64,000 bases of DNA from the NCBI RefSeq assembly GCF_001306915.1, contig NZ_LJTC01000003.1, forward strand, positions 245,833 to 309,832, in the 5' to 3' direction. The stretch comes from Pseudoalteromonas lipolytica (GTDB taxonomy: Bacteria; Pseudomonadota; Gammaproteobacteria; Enterobacterales; Alteromonadaceae). The position numbers were made by a program, and so were the translations under genes. Numbering within the stretch: the stretch's first letter is position 1; each line of letters opens with the position of its first letter. Positions 54,531-63,841 of this stretch are shown here, in pieces. Below the pieces are notes generated by a model, which saw nothing but the letters and a program-made list of their open reading frames with translations, did not search any database and was not told the DNA's origin.

Positions 54531-54931
54531 GCTAATAGTTCTTTACTACTGCGATGTAAGCGAATTGAGCGAGTAACCACGCCTTCTAACTGAAACTCAT
54601 CCGATTGGCGTAGTTGCACCGCGGGGTATTTAGGCGAGGCTGATAATAACTGAGCATTGTGTTTATCTAATAGCTTACAAACAAATAAACCATTTAGATT
54701 CGCGACAATGACATCGCCATTTTTAACATCTTCGGCGCGATCAACCAGTAATAAGTCACCATCAAAAATCCCCACACCTTGCATTGATTCGCCAGAGGCA
54801 ATACCAATAAATGTTGCATCAGGGTGTTTAATCAATAGCTGATCTAATGATAAGCCTAGCTCTTTGTATTGTGCTGCCGGTGATTCAAAACCACATACGC
54901 CAGCTTCGATATAAATAGGAATAACACGCAT
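54518..54931 (-). CDS. umuD: SOS response protein UmuD
   Basis: LexA-like protein that, after RecA-stimulated self-cleavage, joins UmuC as polymerase V. The 137-residue chain has the cleavage site Cys13-Gly14 (AGVCGFESPA), catalytic Ser49 (ASGESMQG) and Lys86 (VCKLL). Distances between these residues (36 and 37) equal those of E. coli UmuD, but the N-terminal arm is 11 residues shorter. Its ATG lies 15 bases after a LexA box. Confidence 0.96.
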   Translation of the reverse strand: MRVIPIYIEAGVCGFESPAAQYKELGLSLDQLLIKHPDATFIGIASGESMQGVGIFDGDLLLVDRAEDVKNGDVIVANLNGLFVCKLLDKHNAQLLSASPKYPAVQLRQSDEFQLEGVVTRSIRLHRSSKELLACTP

Positions 54932-54940
54932 AACAAAACC

Positions 54941-54968
54941 ACTATACTGTACATTTATACAGTATAGT
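54941..54968 (-). promoter_or_regulatory. LexA box of umuDC
   Basis: CTGT-N8-ACAG at 54947-54962 sits inside a longer perfect palindrome, with 11-bp arms ACTATACTGTA and its complement (54941-54951, 54958-54968). It lies 9 bases before the umuD start, so LexA would block transcription until DNA damage. Confidence 0.93.
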
Positions 54969-54994
54969 GGTTTGTGGTTATCTTGCCAATAAGA

Positions 54995-55429
54995 TCACGG
55001 CGTGTTGTGATTGATATTTTCGATCATAGTTGTGGCAATAGCAATGAAATCACGTACTTGCTGATCAGTTAAACCGTGGCAAAGTTTGGCATCAACCTCT
55101 TGCTCTGCAACTTCTAAGCGCGAGAACAGGGCGTTACCTTGATCAGTAAAGGATAAAATTAAACAGCGTTTGTCATTTTCGTCGGCACATTTAGAAACCA
55201 GTTCAAGCTTTATAAGCTCTTTTACTAAGCGTGCTATTTGTGCTTTATCACGCCCTGTTTTGGTAACAATATCATTGGCGGTACAGTGCTGTGTTTCGGC
55301 AATGATATGTAAACAGCGTACATGCAGCGCATTAAGGCCAAGCTCGTTGGCGTTAATGGCTTCGCGTACAGTGACACGGTAACTTTGTGCCAGTGTAAAT
55401 AAAGCAGAAGAAAGCGAGGTTTGTGGCAT
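54995..55429 (-). CDS. MarR-family regulator
   Basis: A 144-residue winged-helix repressor. ELGLNALHVRCLHIIAETQH leads to the recognition helix KTGRDKAQIARLVKELIKLE, and the wing is at KCADENDKRCLILSF. It is divergent from the siderophore-interacting protein gene. Two palindromes with TAGTTGA half-sites in the shared gap are its likely operators, so it probably controls that gene and itself. Confidence 0.9.
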   Translation of the reverse strand: MPQTSLSSALFTLAQSYRVTVREAINANELGLNALHVRCLHIIAETQHCTANDIVTKTGRDKAQIARLVKELIKLELVSKCADENDKRCLILSFTDQGNALFSRLEVAEQEVDAKLCHGLTDQQVRDFIAIATTMIENINHNTP

Positions 55430-55456
55430 GGTTCACCTAAGTTCAGTTGGTGGATT

Positions 55457-55503
55457 TAGTTGACAAAGTCAATTAAAAGCGTATAGTTGACTATATCAAC
55501 TAT
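55457..55503. promoter_or_regulatory. Promoter with two MarR operators
   Basis: TTGACA (55460-55465), 16 bases, TATAGT (55482-55487) is a strong promoter for the plus-strand operon. TAGTTGAC-AAA-GTCAATTA (55457-55475) covers the -35 element. ATAGTTGA-N5-TCAACTAT (55483-55503, perfect 8-bp arms) covers the -10 element. Both share the TAGTTGA half-site. Confidence 0.75.
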
Positions 55504-55540
55504 CGGGGTGTTGTGCAATTTAACCAGCTAGGAGAGAAAG

Positions 55541-56314
55541 ATGGCTAGAAAAGTTCGTCGTGCAAACGTATTAAGTACTACACGTATTTCCCCGCATCTA
55601 CAAAGAATTGTTGTTGGCTCAGACGAGTTTGCTGACTTCCCGCAAGATGCAAAAGGTGCGTACGTAAAGGTATTGCTCCCGCATGCCGGTGAATCTAAGG
55701 TTGAACTTGATTTACACGCTGAGCATCCCGCATTAATGCGCTCTTACACTATTCGCGATATCAACCCAATTAACGGTGCAATTACCCTCGATTTTGTGGT
55801 TAACCAACATCAAGGCGTGGCAACCAACTGGGCACAAAATGCGTGTGTAGGCGACGAGGTAGGTATAGCAGGCCCTGGCCCTAAAAAACTCACTGATTTT
55901 ACACAAACACATTATTTAATGCTGGCAGATTTAACTTCAGTAAATGCAATCAATGGCTACTTACAAGCCCTGCCACAAGATGCCACTGTTGATGTCATTA
56001 TTCATGTTGCTGATAAAGCCGACATCATTGAGCTTGAGCAAATTAAGGCACACAGCCAACATAGTGTTAAATGGTTAGTTACAGATGAGCCAGAAACAGA
56101 TCTTCTCGACCAAGTAACACGCTTATGTGCTGGCTATAACACGCAACCTATGGTGTTTATGGCACTAGAAGCAAACTTGGTAAAAGCAATTCGCCGTTTA
56201 GTAACAAGCAGTTTTGAAATTGATCGTGAACACATTGTTGCATCAGCCTATTGGAAGCGTGGTATTGACGCCGATGGCCTAAAGGTGGAAAAACAGCAAC
56301 AAAGCCGTGCCTAA
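55541..56314 (+). CDS. Siderophore-interacting protein (ferric-siderophore reductase type)
   Basis: A 257-residue FAD-containing protein like ViuB/YqjH, which reduces ferric siderophores in the cytoplasm to free iron. FAD-binding pattern RSYTIRDI at about 68-75; then FVVNQHQGVATNWAQNA, GDEVGIAGPGP, and a C-terminal NAD(P)-type domain ending ASAYWKRGIDADG. It has a strong AGGAGAG ribosome site. No Fur box is visible; control is likely by the divergent MarR protein. Confidence 0.9.
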   Translation: MARKVRRANVLSTTRISPHLQRIVVGSDEFADFPQDAKGAYVKVLLPHAGESKVELDLHAEHPALMRSYTIRDINPINGAITLDFVVNQHQGVATNWAQNACVGDEVGIAGPGPKKLTDFTQTHYLMLADLTSVNAINGYLQALPQDATVDVIIHVADKADIIELEQIKAHSQHSVKWLVTDEPETDLLDQVTRLCAGYNTQPMVFMALEANLVKAIRRLVTSSFEIDREHIVASAYWKRGIDADGLKVEKQQQSRA

Positions 56315-56333
56315 TTAGCATTTGAAAAATAGC

Positions 56334-56384
56334 CATTCGCTCTCATTAACTAATTATAAAGAGTTAAATTTTGGAGAGCGAATG
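56334..56384 (+). promoter_or_regulatory. Hairpin hiding the ribosome site of the luciferase-like gene
   Basis: Perfect 11-bp arms CATTCGCTCTC (56334-56344) and GAGAGCGAATG (56374-56384). The right arm contains the GGAGAG ribosome site and the start codon ATG at 56382-56384. In the mRNA the left arm could pair with it and block translation. Confidence 0.7.
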
Positions 56385-57377
56385 TCAGACCTTAGCAATA
56401 CACCTTTTTCATTGCTTGAATTGAGCCCAATGAAAGAGCACGAAACCGTTTCGCAAACACTAGCTAACAGTGTTACCTATGCACAAACAGCCGACAAACT
56501 GGGTTTTAATCGGTTTTGGATGGCAGAGCATCATAATATGCGCGGTATCGTGTGCGCCGCAACTTCAGTACTGATAGGTCATATCGCAGGTAAAACTCAG
56601 AATATCCGCGTAGGTGCAGGTGGGGTGATGTTACCTAACCATCCACCGCTGGTGGTTGCTGAGCAATTTGGCACCCTAGAGAGTTTATACCCCGGTCGCA
56701 TTGATTTAGGTTTAGGCCGAGCACCAGGCAGTGACCCAATTACCAGCCGAGCTTTGCGCCGTGACGAACAACGCGCTGAGCGCTTCAATGATGAAGTAAC
56801 GGAGCTGCAAGCTTTACTTGGTCCATATAAAGGTGACTCTCCAGTACGCGCAATCCCAGGTGAAGATACAAATGTACCAATCTGGTTACTGGGCTCAAGC
56901 CTTTATAGTGCGGGGCTTGCGGCAAAAAAAGGTTTGCCATATGCATTTGCGGGTCATTTTGCCCCACGCTTTGTTGAAGATGCCATTGCATTGTATCGCA
57001 GAGAATTTCAGCCATCTGAGGTATTAGATAAGCCATACGTCATGCTTGGTTTACCCGTTGTTGCCGCTGACACCGACGAACAAGCACAGTTTTTAGCAAC
57101 CACAGCGAAACAACGTATCTTAGCACTTATGCGCGGCAAGCCACTTTGGCTTAAAGAGCCTGTATCAACAATGGAAGGCTTGTGGACAGCGCAAGAAAAA
57201 ATGCAAGTAGAAAACTTTTTAGGACTTTCTGTTGTGGGCGGTCAAGCGAGCGTTAAGCATAAGCTGAGTATGATTAAACAAACGCTACAGGTTGATGAGT
57301 TTATTTTTACAAATGACCTGTATGAATTGAGTGACAGACAACATGCGCTGGAAATATTAGCAAGCATCATGCACTAA
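56382..57377 (+). CDS. LLM-class flavin-dependent oxidoreductase (luciferase-like)
   Basis: A 331-residue monooxygenase-like enzyme. MSDLSNTPFSLLELSPM and RFWMAEHHNMRGIVCAATSV are typical of the MsnO8-type LLM group, with VGAGGVMLPNHPPLVVAEQF and GLGRAPGSDP following. It probably uses FMNH2 and oxygen; the substrate is unknown. The start is the ATG at 56382 with GGAGAG; an upstream in-frame TTG at 56322 is rejected. It is transcribed with the siderophore-interacting gene. Confidence 0.9.
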   Translation: MSDLSNTPFSLLELSPMKEHETVSQTLANSVTYAQTADKLGFNRFWMAEHHNMRGIVCAATSVLIGHIAGKTQNIRVGAGGVMLPNHPPLVVAEQFGTLESLYPGRIDLGLGRAPGSDPITSRALRRDEQRAERFNDEVTELQALLGPYKGDSPVRAIPGEDTNVPIWLLGSSLYSAGLAAKKGLPYAFAGHFAPRFVEDAIALYRREFQPSEVLDKPYVMLGLPVVAADTDEQAQFLATTAKQRILALMRGKPLWLKEPVSTMEGLWTAQEKMQVENFLGLSVVGGQASVKHKLSMIKQTLQVDEFIFTNDLYELSDRQHALEILASIMH

Positions 57378-57552
57378 TACGGTTTGGCAAATAGTGAATG
57401 CGTGTAATGAGTTTTTTATGCGCATTGCTTAAGCCCTGACACTCATTTATTAAACGGTTTTATAGATTAAATCAATTTATATAATCCGTTTTAAGGATTG
57501 AAATTAACTTAATACAATACATTTATTAACCATAACCCTAGGAAGGTGCACC

Positions 57553-58509
57553 GTGAAATCTCAAACAATTGCCGCAGTAGAACCACAAACAAAAACAGCA
57601 TTAATCGCTGAGGGTGGTGGGCAACGAGGGATTTTTACCGCAGGTGTACTCGATGCGTGGTTAGAAAATAATTACGATCCATTCGATTTATTCATTGGTA
57701 CATCAGCAGGCTCACAAAATTTAACAAGTTATTTAGCGCGTCAAAAAGGCTATGCAAAACGTTTGATCAGAGGCCTTTCTCGGCATAAACGTTTTTTCCA
57801 ACTTGGCCGCGGGCTGTTTGGTAAAAGCATTGTTGACCTTGATTGGTATTTTGATAAAACCAAAGAAGTAAACCGTGCCTTAGATTTTAAAACAGCAACG
57901 CAAAATTTAGGTAATCGTGAATTGTTGATCACAACCACTAACGCGGCTGATCGTAAACCGTATTACTTGAGCCCAAATGGTGAAGATACACAATGGTTGG
58001 CCTTGTTAAAAGCATCAAGCGCATTACCGTTTTTATATAAAGATGGCGTTAACTTAACGCCTTGGCTAACAACCAAGGCCGCAAATGATGCCATTATTCA
58101 AAGCTCTAATACTGATTTAGTCCATGATATGTATTTAGATGGGGGCTTAGCTGCACCTTTACCTGTGAAAGAGGCCTATAATCGTGGTGCTCGTGATATT
58201 GTGGTTATTCGTACTGTTGATGAAAACTTTCAAGTGCAATCTGAATGGGTAAATAAGTTAAAATCACTCGTTTGCGTATCGGGTTATTGCCCTAAAACCA
58301 TTGATTACTTGGTTCAACACGAACAAGCTTATCAAGATGAATTAGATTTCATTGCAAACCCGCCAAGTGATGCCCGTATCACACAAATTTTTGCAGGTGA
58401 TAAATTACGCAGTAAACTGCTGGGTAGTACAGATTCAGATCTCCGCTATGATCACAAATTAGGCTTAGCGGCAGGTCGTGCCTTTTTACAGCAACAACTG
58501 CTAAATTAG
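57553..58509 (+). CDS. Patatin-like phospholipase (RssA/YjjU type)
   Basis: A 318-residue serine lipase-like protein. The oxyanion motif GGGQRGIFTAGVLD and nucleophile motif GTSAGSQN are followed by the catalytic Asp in YLDGGLAAPLPV. No signal peptide is visible, so it is probably cytoplasmic. It resembles E. coli YjjU. GTG start with GGAAGG upstream. It leads a co-oriented group with a symporter and a second patatin gene. Confidence 0.9.
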   Translation: MKSQTIAAVEPQTKTALIAEGGGQRGIFTAGVLDAWLENNYDPFDLFIGTSAGSQNLTSYLARQKGYAKRLIRGLSRHKRFFQLGRGLFGKSIVDLDWYFDKTKEVNRALDFKTATQNLGNRELLITTTNAADRKPYYLSPNGEDTQWLALLKASSALPFLYKDGVNLTPWLTTKAANDAIIQSSNTDLVHDMYLDGGLAAPLPVKEAYNRGARDIVVIRTVDENFQVQSEWVNKLKSLVCVSGYCPKTIDYLVQHEQAYQDELDFIANPPSDARITQIFAGDKLRSKLLGSTDSDLRYDHKLGLAAGRAFLQQQLLN

Positions 58510-58629
58510 TTGGGAGCAGGCTCGGGTAATTAATCCCATTGCCTACTTGAGATATTTGTAAATAGAGTTAAAGTGGTTAGCTATTCACTTTCTGTGATTT
58601 TTTATCTATAAAAACAATAAAGGCTTGCC

Positions 58630-60039
58630 ATGTTTAACAGTGCTGTATCGACAATCAATGGTCTTCTTTGGGGGGAAGGCCAAATTCTTATCTATATTCT
58701 TCTGTTTGCTGGGATCTGGTTTTCGGTAAGGTTAAAAGCGATTCAATTGGTTAAGTTTCGCCATATGTTTAGCCTGTTAAAGTCGAGTAGCAGCACAGAT
58801 AAAAACTCAATTAGTTCGTTTCAAGCTTTATGTACTGGTCTTTCAGCCCGTGTAGGTACCGGTAACCTTGCAGGGGTTGCCGTTGCTATTTCGTTAGGGG
58901 GCAGTGGTGCAATATTTTGGATGTGGGTGATTGCCATTTTGGGCATGGCCACAGGCTTTGCTGAGAGCGTACTTGGGCAAGTTTATAAAGTCAGGGATGC
59001 CAATGGCGAGTTTAGGGGCGGGCCTGCTTATTATATTCAACAAGGCTTAGGCAGTAGAGCGCTTGCAGTGTGTTTTGCTTTTTGCTTGTTTCTTGGTTAT
59101 GGCTTTACGTTTAGTGCCATGCAAACGAATACCATTACCGATGCTCTCAATTACGCATTTGAAATTCCAACACTGTATTCAGGTATTGTGATCACAATAT
59201 TGGCAGGCTCTATTATTTTAGGTGGCTTTAAAGCTATTGCCCGCTTTGCTGAACGCATTGTGCCAGTCATGGGCATTTTATTTGTACTGGCCGCTATCAT
59301 AATTACTTTACTGAATATCGGTAAAGTGCCTGCGATGATTGAAGATATTTTACTTTCAGCCTTTGGCTTACAAGAGGCAGGCGCAGGGGCTATGGGCGCC
59401 GCAATTAAAAATGGTATTCAGCGAGGGCTTTATTCGAATGAAGCCGGAGCGGGGAGTGTGCCACATGCATCTGGCTGTGCATCGCCAGTACCAAACCATC
59501 CAGTCACTCAAGGCTATATTCAAATGCTAGGGGTGTTTTTTGACACTATTGTGCTGTGTAGTTGTACAGCGGTGATTATTTTATTAGCTGATATTGATAT
59601 TAGCGGCGAAATGGAAGGGATCCGCTTAACTCAATCTGCGATGACTGCGCATATGGCTGCTGGTGGCATTTACTTTGTAGCGGCTGCAATTTGTTTATTT
59701 GCGTTTACTTCTGTGGTTGCAAACTATGCCTACGCAGAAAGTAACCTGCATTTATTTAAACTAGATAATAAACTCGGCCGTGGAATTTACACCTGTTTAT
59801 ATTTATCAATGATGATTTGGGGCGCATCTGCCACCATTAAACAAGTGTGGGATCTTGCAGACATTGCTTTAGGTTTAATGACAGTGGTGAACGTTATCGC
59901 TATCATACGCTTAACGCCAACCATCTTATCTGTGACAAAAGACTACCATAGTCAACGTGAAGCAGGCCAAGAACCGAGTTTTGATTCTGAAAAAGTACAG
60001 GTTCAAGGTCAAACAGAGCAAGGTATATGGCGCAAATAA
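58630..60039 (+). CDS. Alanine/glycine:cation symporter (AgcS family)
   Basis: A 469-residue inner-membrane transporter with about 11 helices that takes up small neutral amino acids with sodium. Family motifs are FQALCTGLSARVGTGNLAGV, FRGGPAYYIQQGLG, and GLYSNEAGAGSVPHAS. It is 27 bases upstream of the second patatin-like gene and probably shares its transcript. Confidence 0.93.
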   Translation: MFNSAVSTINGLLWGEGQILIYILLFAGIWFSVRLKAIQLVKFRHMFSLLKSSSSTDKNSISSFQALCTGLSARVGTGNLAGVAVAISLGGSGAIFWMWVIAILGMATGFAESVLGQVYKVRDANGEFRGGPAYYIQQGLGSRALAVCFAFCLFLGYGFTFSAMQTNTITDALNYAFEIPTLYSGIVITILAGSIILGGFKAIARFAERIVPVMGILFVLAAIIITLLNIGKVPAMIEDILLSAFGLQEAGAGAMGAAIKNGIQRGLYSNEAGAGSVPHASGCASPVPNHPVTQGYIQMLGVFFDTIVLCSCTAVIILLADIDISGEMEGIRLTQSAMTAHMAAGGIYFVAAAICLFAFTSVVANYAYAESNLHLFKLDNKLGRGIYTCLYLSMMIWGASATIKQVWDLADIALGLMTVVNVIAIIRLTPTILSVTKDYHSQREAGQEPSFDSEKVQVQGQTEQGIWRK

Positions 60040-60066
60040 GCTAAAACAATAACGAGAAAAGTAACC

Positions 60067-61116
60067 ATGATAGATATTTATGCAGGGCCTAGTGCTGCAA
60101 AAGTAATTCAAGAGCAAGGTCTGTCTGCCGATTTGTTTAATACCTTTTTAGGAGCAAGCGGCGGGCCCAAGTGGTTTACATTATTTGGTTTGGATAAATA
60201 TCTATTTGGTGAATTTTTTAAAGACCGTACCACACCTTTAAACTTATTAGGGTCAAGTGCCGGTGCATTTAGATCTGCTTGTTTTGCACAAAATGACCCT
60301 GTTGCTGCAATATCTCGATTAGCAAAGTCTTACTCTGAAACACGCTATTCATCGAATAAAGCAAAACCAGAAGAAATAACAACAAAAGCACGAGAGTTAT
60401 TAACCACTGTATTTGCTGAAAATGGTATTCAAGAAATCATTAACAACCCGATTTTTAAAGCCCACTTTATAGTTGCAAAATCGAATGGCTTTACAGCATC
60501 AGAAAACAAAGTGATGCAGTTAATGGGGTTATCTAAAAGCTACTTAGTCAATCGAATGAATAGACGTTTGTTAAGTAAGCAATATGAACGTTATGTATTT
60601 CAGCCTGCGGATAGTCAGTTATCTTTTTCCGATAATAATACTTTCAATACCCATACTATTGAGCTAAGCGAAGATAATTTAGCGGATGCTTTGCTTGCTT
60701 CAGGCTCTATTCCATTAGTGATGCAAGGCATTAAAAATATAACAGGAACACCACCAGGTATGTATCGTGATGGCGGTATTATCGATTATCACTTTGACTT
60801 AAGTATTCATAATGACGGGCTCATATTATATCCGCATTTTAATAATAGCCCAAAGGCAGGTTGGTTTGATAAGAGCCTAAAGCGCGGTATTACCCCGAGT
60901 AACTATGATAACGTAGTGATGATCACCCCATCAGCGGAATTTGTCGCTTCATTACCTTATGGAAAAATTCCCGATCGTAAAGATTTTACAGAACTTGATG
61001 CTGATATACGAATCAAATATTGGCAACAAGTATTCAAAGAAACCGAACGGCTAGCAGAGGCATTTGATACGGTATGTACTAATAAGCACACACCGAAAAT
61101 AAACCTTATCAAATAA
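60067..61116 (+). CDS. Patatin-like phospholipase, divergent type
   Basis: A 349-residue protein. GASGGPKWFTLFGLDKYLF takes the place of the usual glycine-rich oxyanion loop, GSSAGAFRSA is the nucleophile elbow, and MYRDGGIIDYHFDL carries the catalytic Asp. This branch differs clearly from the first patatin gene upstream. No signal peptide is visible. Natural lipid substrate unknown. Preceded by GAGAAAAG. Confidence 0.85.
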   Translation: MIDIYAGPSAAKVIQEQGLSADLFNTFLGASGGPKWFTLFGLDKYLFGEFFKDRTTPLNLLGSSAGAFRSACFAQNDPVAAISRLAKSYSETRYSSNKAKPEEITTKARELLTTVFAENGIQEIINNPIFKAHFIVAKSNGFTASENKVMQLMGLSKSYLVNRMNRRLLSKQYERYVFQPADSQLSFSDNNTFNTHTIELSEDNLADALLASGSIPLVMQGIKNITGTPPGMYRDGGIIDYHFDLSIHNDGLILYPHFNNSPKAGWFDKSLKRGITPSNYDNVVMITPSAEFVASLPYGKIPDRKDFTELDADIRIKYWQQVFKETERLAEAFDTVCTNKHTPKINLIK

Positions 61117-61133
61117 TCGTGGTTTTGCTTTAA

Positions 61134-62705
61134 CTACTTAAACTGGCTAATCAAGGATGTTTGTTCTGTCACTTTACTGAGTAATGCTTCACAAAGTTGC
61201 TGCGAAGTTTGGCCAAGCTCTTTACAGTCATGAGCAAAATCTTGAGCTGCTGTTATATTTCTTGCGATCGATTGACTTGCCGTTAGCTGTTCTTTTATCG
61301 CTTGGGCTACAACACTATTAAGCTCACTTAGCTTGATTGATTGCGCTTTAATATGGTCTAAACTATCGCCACTTTGATGGGCAAGCTTAACACTTTTGGC
61401 CGACAAATCTAGTCCGTCATTCATGGCAATTTGTGCTTGTTTCGAAGCGTGGGTAAGTTGATTTAATACATTGCTAATTTCTTCTGTTGATTGCTGAGTT
61501 CTAGACGCTAGAGCTCGTACTTCTCCTGCAACTACCGCAAACCCTCTGCCATGCTCACCTGCGCGGGCTGCTTCAATTGCCGCATTTAAAGCAAGTAAAT
61601 TAGTTTGATCTGCGATGGCATTAATCTCAGAAAGAATTGCCACAATATCTTGATTTCCTTGGATTAAGTTTTCTACATAATTGCTTGCGGCATTGAGTTT
61701 TTCGTCAAGTTCACTAATTGAATTTATAGTTTGTCTAACAGCAAGTGAACCGTCTTCTGTTGCTTGATTCGTTAACTCAGCAGTTTGGCTTGATTTCATC
61801 GTGCTAGACGAAAGTTCATCAATAGAAGCGGTCATTTGTTCTGTTGCAACAACAATTTGTGAGACTTCGTCTGTTTGTTTATTTAAAAGCTCCGTAACAT
61901 TATGGCCAGACTCAGCACAATGTTGGGCATTGTAATTAACACCCACACTAACATCATTCACACGGCCAACAACGGCTTTTAGTTTTGCTTTTTGCATCTC
62001 AAGTGCAAGATATGCAAAGCCAGATTGATCATTGGTACCAGAATACAGGTAAGCCATTAAGGGGTTATCGTATACTTGTTTTGCTTTACTAATAAGTGCT
62101 AAATATTTTTGGCGCCAAAAATACATAAGCCCATTAGCTGATGCTAAAAATAGTACAAGTACACAATTAAAAATATTAAATCCAGCACTGAATAGGGCAG
62201 CCAGCGAGCCTAAAAAGCTAATTAGCAACAGGGCACTTATGTAAAGAGTGGCATCATACTTTACTGCTGTAGCATGAGACTTTTGGTTGTTGTTTATTTT
62301 TGCATATTCAGCAGTTGCTCTTTGTACAACTTCATCACTCTGTTTGGTTCTGACTGATTGGAATTCAATGATATTACCAGTTTTATCTTTAATAGGTGTT
62401 ACAAAGGCATTCACCCAGTAGTAATCACCATTTTTACATCGATTTTTAACAGGTCCCATCCAAGATTGACCATTTTTAAGATGGTGCCATAAATCAGCAA
62501 AAGCAAGCTTTGGCATATCAGAATGACGAACGAGATTGTGAGGTTTATGCACCATTTCGTCGAGGGAATATCCGGCTATTTTACAAAATTCATCATTGGC
62601 ATAAGTAATATTGCTATTTAAATCTGTAGTTGATAAGAGGATAGATGATTCAGGAAATTTAACTTCATTGCTATTTATTAGTTGGCTATTCACAGTGCTG
62701 GTCAC
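61134..62705 (-). CDS. Aer-like methyl-accepting chemotaxis receptor with PAS domain
   Basis: A 523-residue receptor. A PAS domain (about 18-125: [20 protein letters not shown], then [15 protein letters not shown], and [13 protein letters not shown]) is followed by two close membrane segments (about 150-190) and the MCP signalling coiled coil, whose hairpin tip is [20 protein letters not shown]. As in Aer, there is almost no periplasmic domain, so it senses a cytoplasmic signal, perhaps redox through a bound flavin. The start is GTG. Confidence 0.93.
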   Translation of the reverse strand: MTSTVNSQLINSNEVKFPESSILLSTTDLNSNITYANDEFCKIAGYSLDEMVHKPHNLVRHSDMPKLAFADLWHHLKNGQSWMGPVKNRCKNGDYYWVNAFVTPIKDKTGNIIEFQSVRTKQSDEVVQRATAEYAKINNNQKSHATAVKYDATLYISALLLISFLGSLAALFSAGFNIFNCVLVLFLASANGLMYFWRQKYLALISKAKQVYDNPLMAYLYSGTNDQSGFAYLALEMQKAKLKAVVGRVNDVSVGVNYNAQHCAESGHNVTELLNKQTDEVSQIVVATEQMTASIDELSSSTMKSSQTAELTNQATEDGSLAVRQTINSISELDEKLNAASNYVENLIQGNQDIVAILSEINAIADQTNLLALNAAIEAARAGEHGRGFAVVAGEVRALASRTQQSTEEISNVLNQLTHASKQAQIAMNDGLDLSAKSVKLAHQSGDSLDHIKAQSIKLSELNSVVAQAIKEQLTASQSIARNITAAQDFAHDCKELGQTSQQLCEALLSKVTEQTSLISQFK

Positions 62706-62871
62706 TTTTTTAGAATAATTATAATAGTAAAGTATTGTTTATTACCGATATTATTATTGTGAAATAAACAAGGAAAGTCTTATTTAAATAAGTTTTGTCC
62801 TATATCAAGTTACACCTAAGTAATTGATATGGAATTAAGAAAATTCATATTTTTTCGTAAATGCGGAGGAA

Positions 62872-62906
62872 AACTTTAATTCTAAATAGAATTTAGAATT
62901 AAAGTT
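62872..62906 (-). terminator. AT-rich 16-bp hairpin after Excalibur gene
   Basis: Perfect 16-bp arms (62872-62887 and 62891-62906) with a 3-base loop, 12 bases after the Excalibur stop codon on the minus strand, followed by TTCC. The stem is AT-rich, so it could also be a recombination relic. Confidence 0.6.
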
Positions 62907-62918
62907 AAACTATAGAAA

Positions 62919-63227
62919 TTAAAACCTAGGATCACCTTCACATAACTCACCATCATAATCACTATCTAAATCAGTATTTGGACAATGCCTATTGAAAAAA
63001 TAGGCTTCTTCAATGGATGTCATTTGCTTACAGTATTGTCTGCCATCACATTCGAAATAACTTTCATTAGTAGAGAAGCGTTTTTGTTGTCTCTTATTAA
63101 AGCGTGCTTTTAAAGGTGCTATAACACGGCTATTGACTACCTCAGTAATAGATGTACCACCATTATTTGTAACGTAATATTCCCATCCCAAATACAAAAA
63201 AATTGTCAGCAAAATAAACTTTCTCAT
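62919..63227 (-). CDS. Membrane-anchored Excalibur-domain protein
   Basis: A 102-residue protein with an N-terminal hydrophobic segment (MRKFILLTIFLYLGWEYYV) and a C-terminal Excalibur domain: CKQMTSIEEAYFFNRHCPNT, then DLDSDYDGELCEGD. The Asp pattern DSDYDGELCE is an EF-hand-like calcium loop with paired Cys. Such domains occur on secreted nucleases and surface proteins; here it stands alone on a small anchor. Function unknown. Confidence 0.82.
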   Translation of the reverse strand: MRKFILLTIFLYLGWEYYVTNNGGTSITEVVNSRVIAPLKARFNKRQQKRFSTNESYFECDGRQYCKQMTSIEEAYFFNRHCPNTDLDSDYDGELCEGDPRF

Positions 63228-63841
63228 AGGACCTGCTAATATTTATAGTTATAAAGTTTGAAGAAAATGCATGAAATGTTAAAAGAGTGACTCTTCTAGT
63301 ATTAAAGTATGGATATGCTACTAAGATGAAAATGAAAAGTTAAGTTTAATTAATCATTTATCCATGAAATCTGAATTTTCCTAGGAGGTGTAAGAGGAGG
63401 TAACCTAAAAAACTCGAACTACTTCTGATGTGGAACATCAAATGAAAAGATATAAAGTTATCAAAATTAGGTCGTTTATTTTGAATGGGCATTGTGCAAG
63501 CAAAGCCAGAGCAGATATACGAGATAGGTTTAAATGCTAAAAATATAAAAAGCTTTAACATCTAAACTGTTAGAGTAATACATTAAAAATAATTACGCAT
63601 AACAAACTAATCTCTTGAGAACTATAAAAAACAACTAGCTATTTGTTCAAAGAACTTATTAATTGAAAGAGCGATAAATGAGAACTCATAAAAGATAGTA
63701 AAATAGATATAAACAAGTAAATTAACTACTAGAAACAAATTATACTTAATTACCCATAAATTACGGTACGTAACATATAAGAAAAGGGCGAAAGCCCTTT
63801 TTTATTAATTAGTTATGATGACTGTCAGTCTTGACAGTATG
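63228..63841. other. 614-base AT-rich gap
   Basis: I see no convincing gene. A minus-strand open frame at 63358-63561 has no ribosome site or recognisable features. The gap has two GGAGG-like stretches (63384-63402) without a good reading frame after them, a terminator at 63782-63803, and a small palindrome ACTGTCA/TGACAGT (63821-63838). Confidence 0.6.
63782..63803. terminator. Bidirectional terminator
   Basis: AAAAGGGC-GAAA-GCCCTTTT with flanking T-runs, a stable stem closed by a GNRA-type tetraloop. It lies 39 bases beyond the stop codon of the partial minus-strand gene at the right edge. Confidence 0.88.

Noticed and set aside
63358..63561. 67-residue minus-strand open frame in the right-hand gap
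   Set aside because: No ribosome site, no family similarity and low-complexity AT-rich composition.
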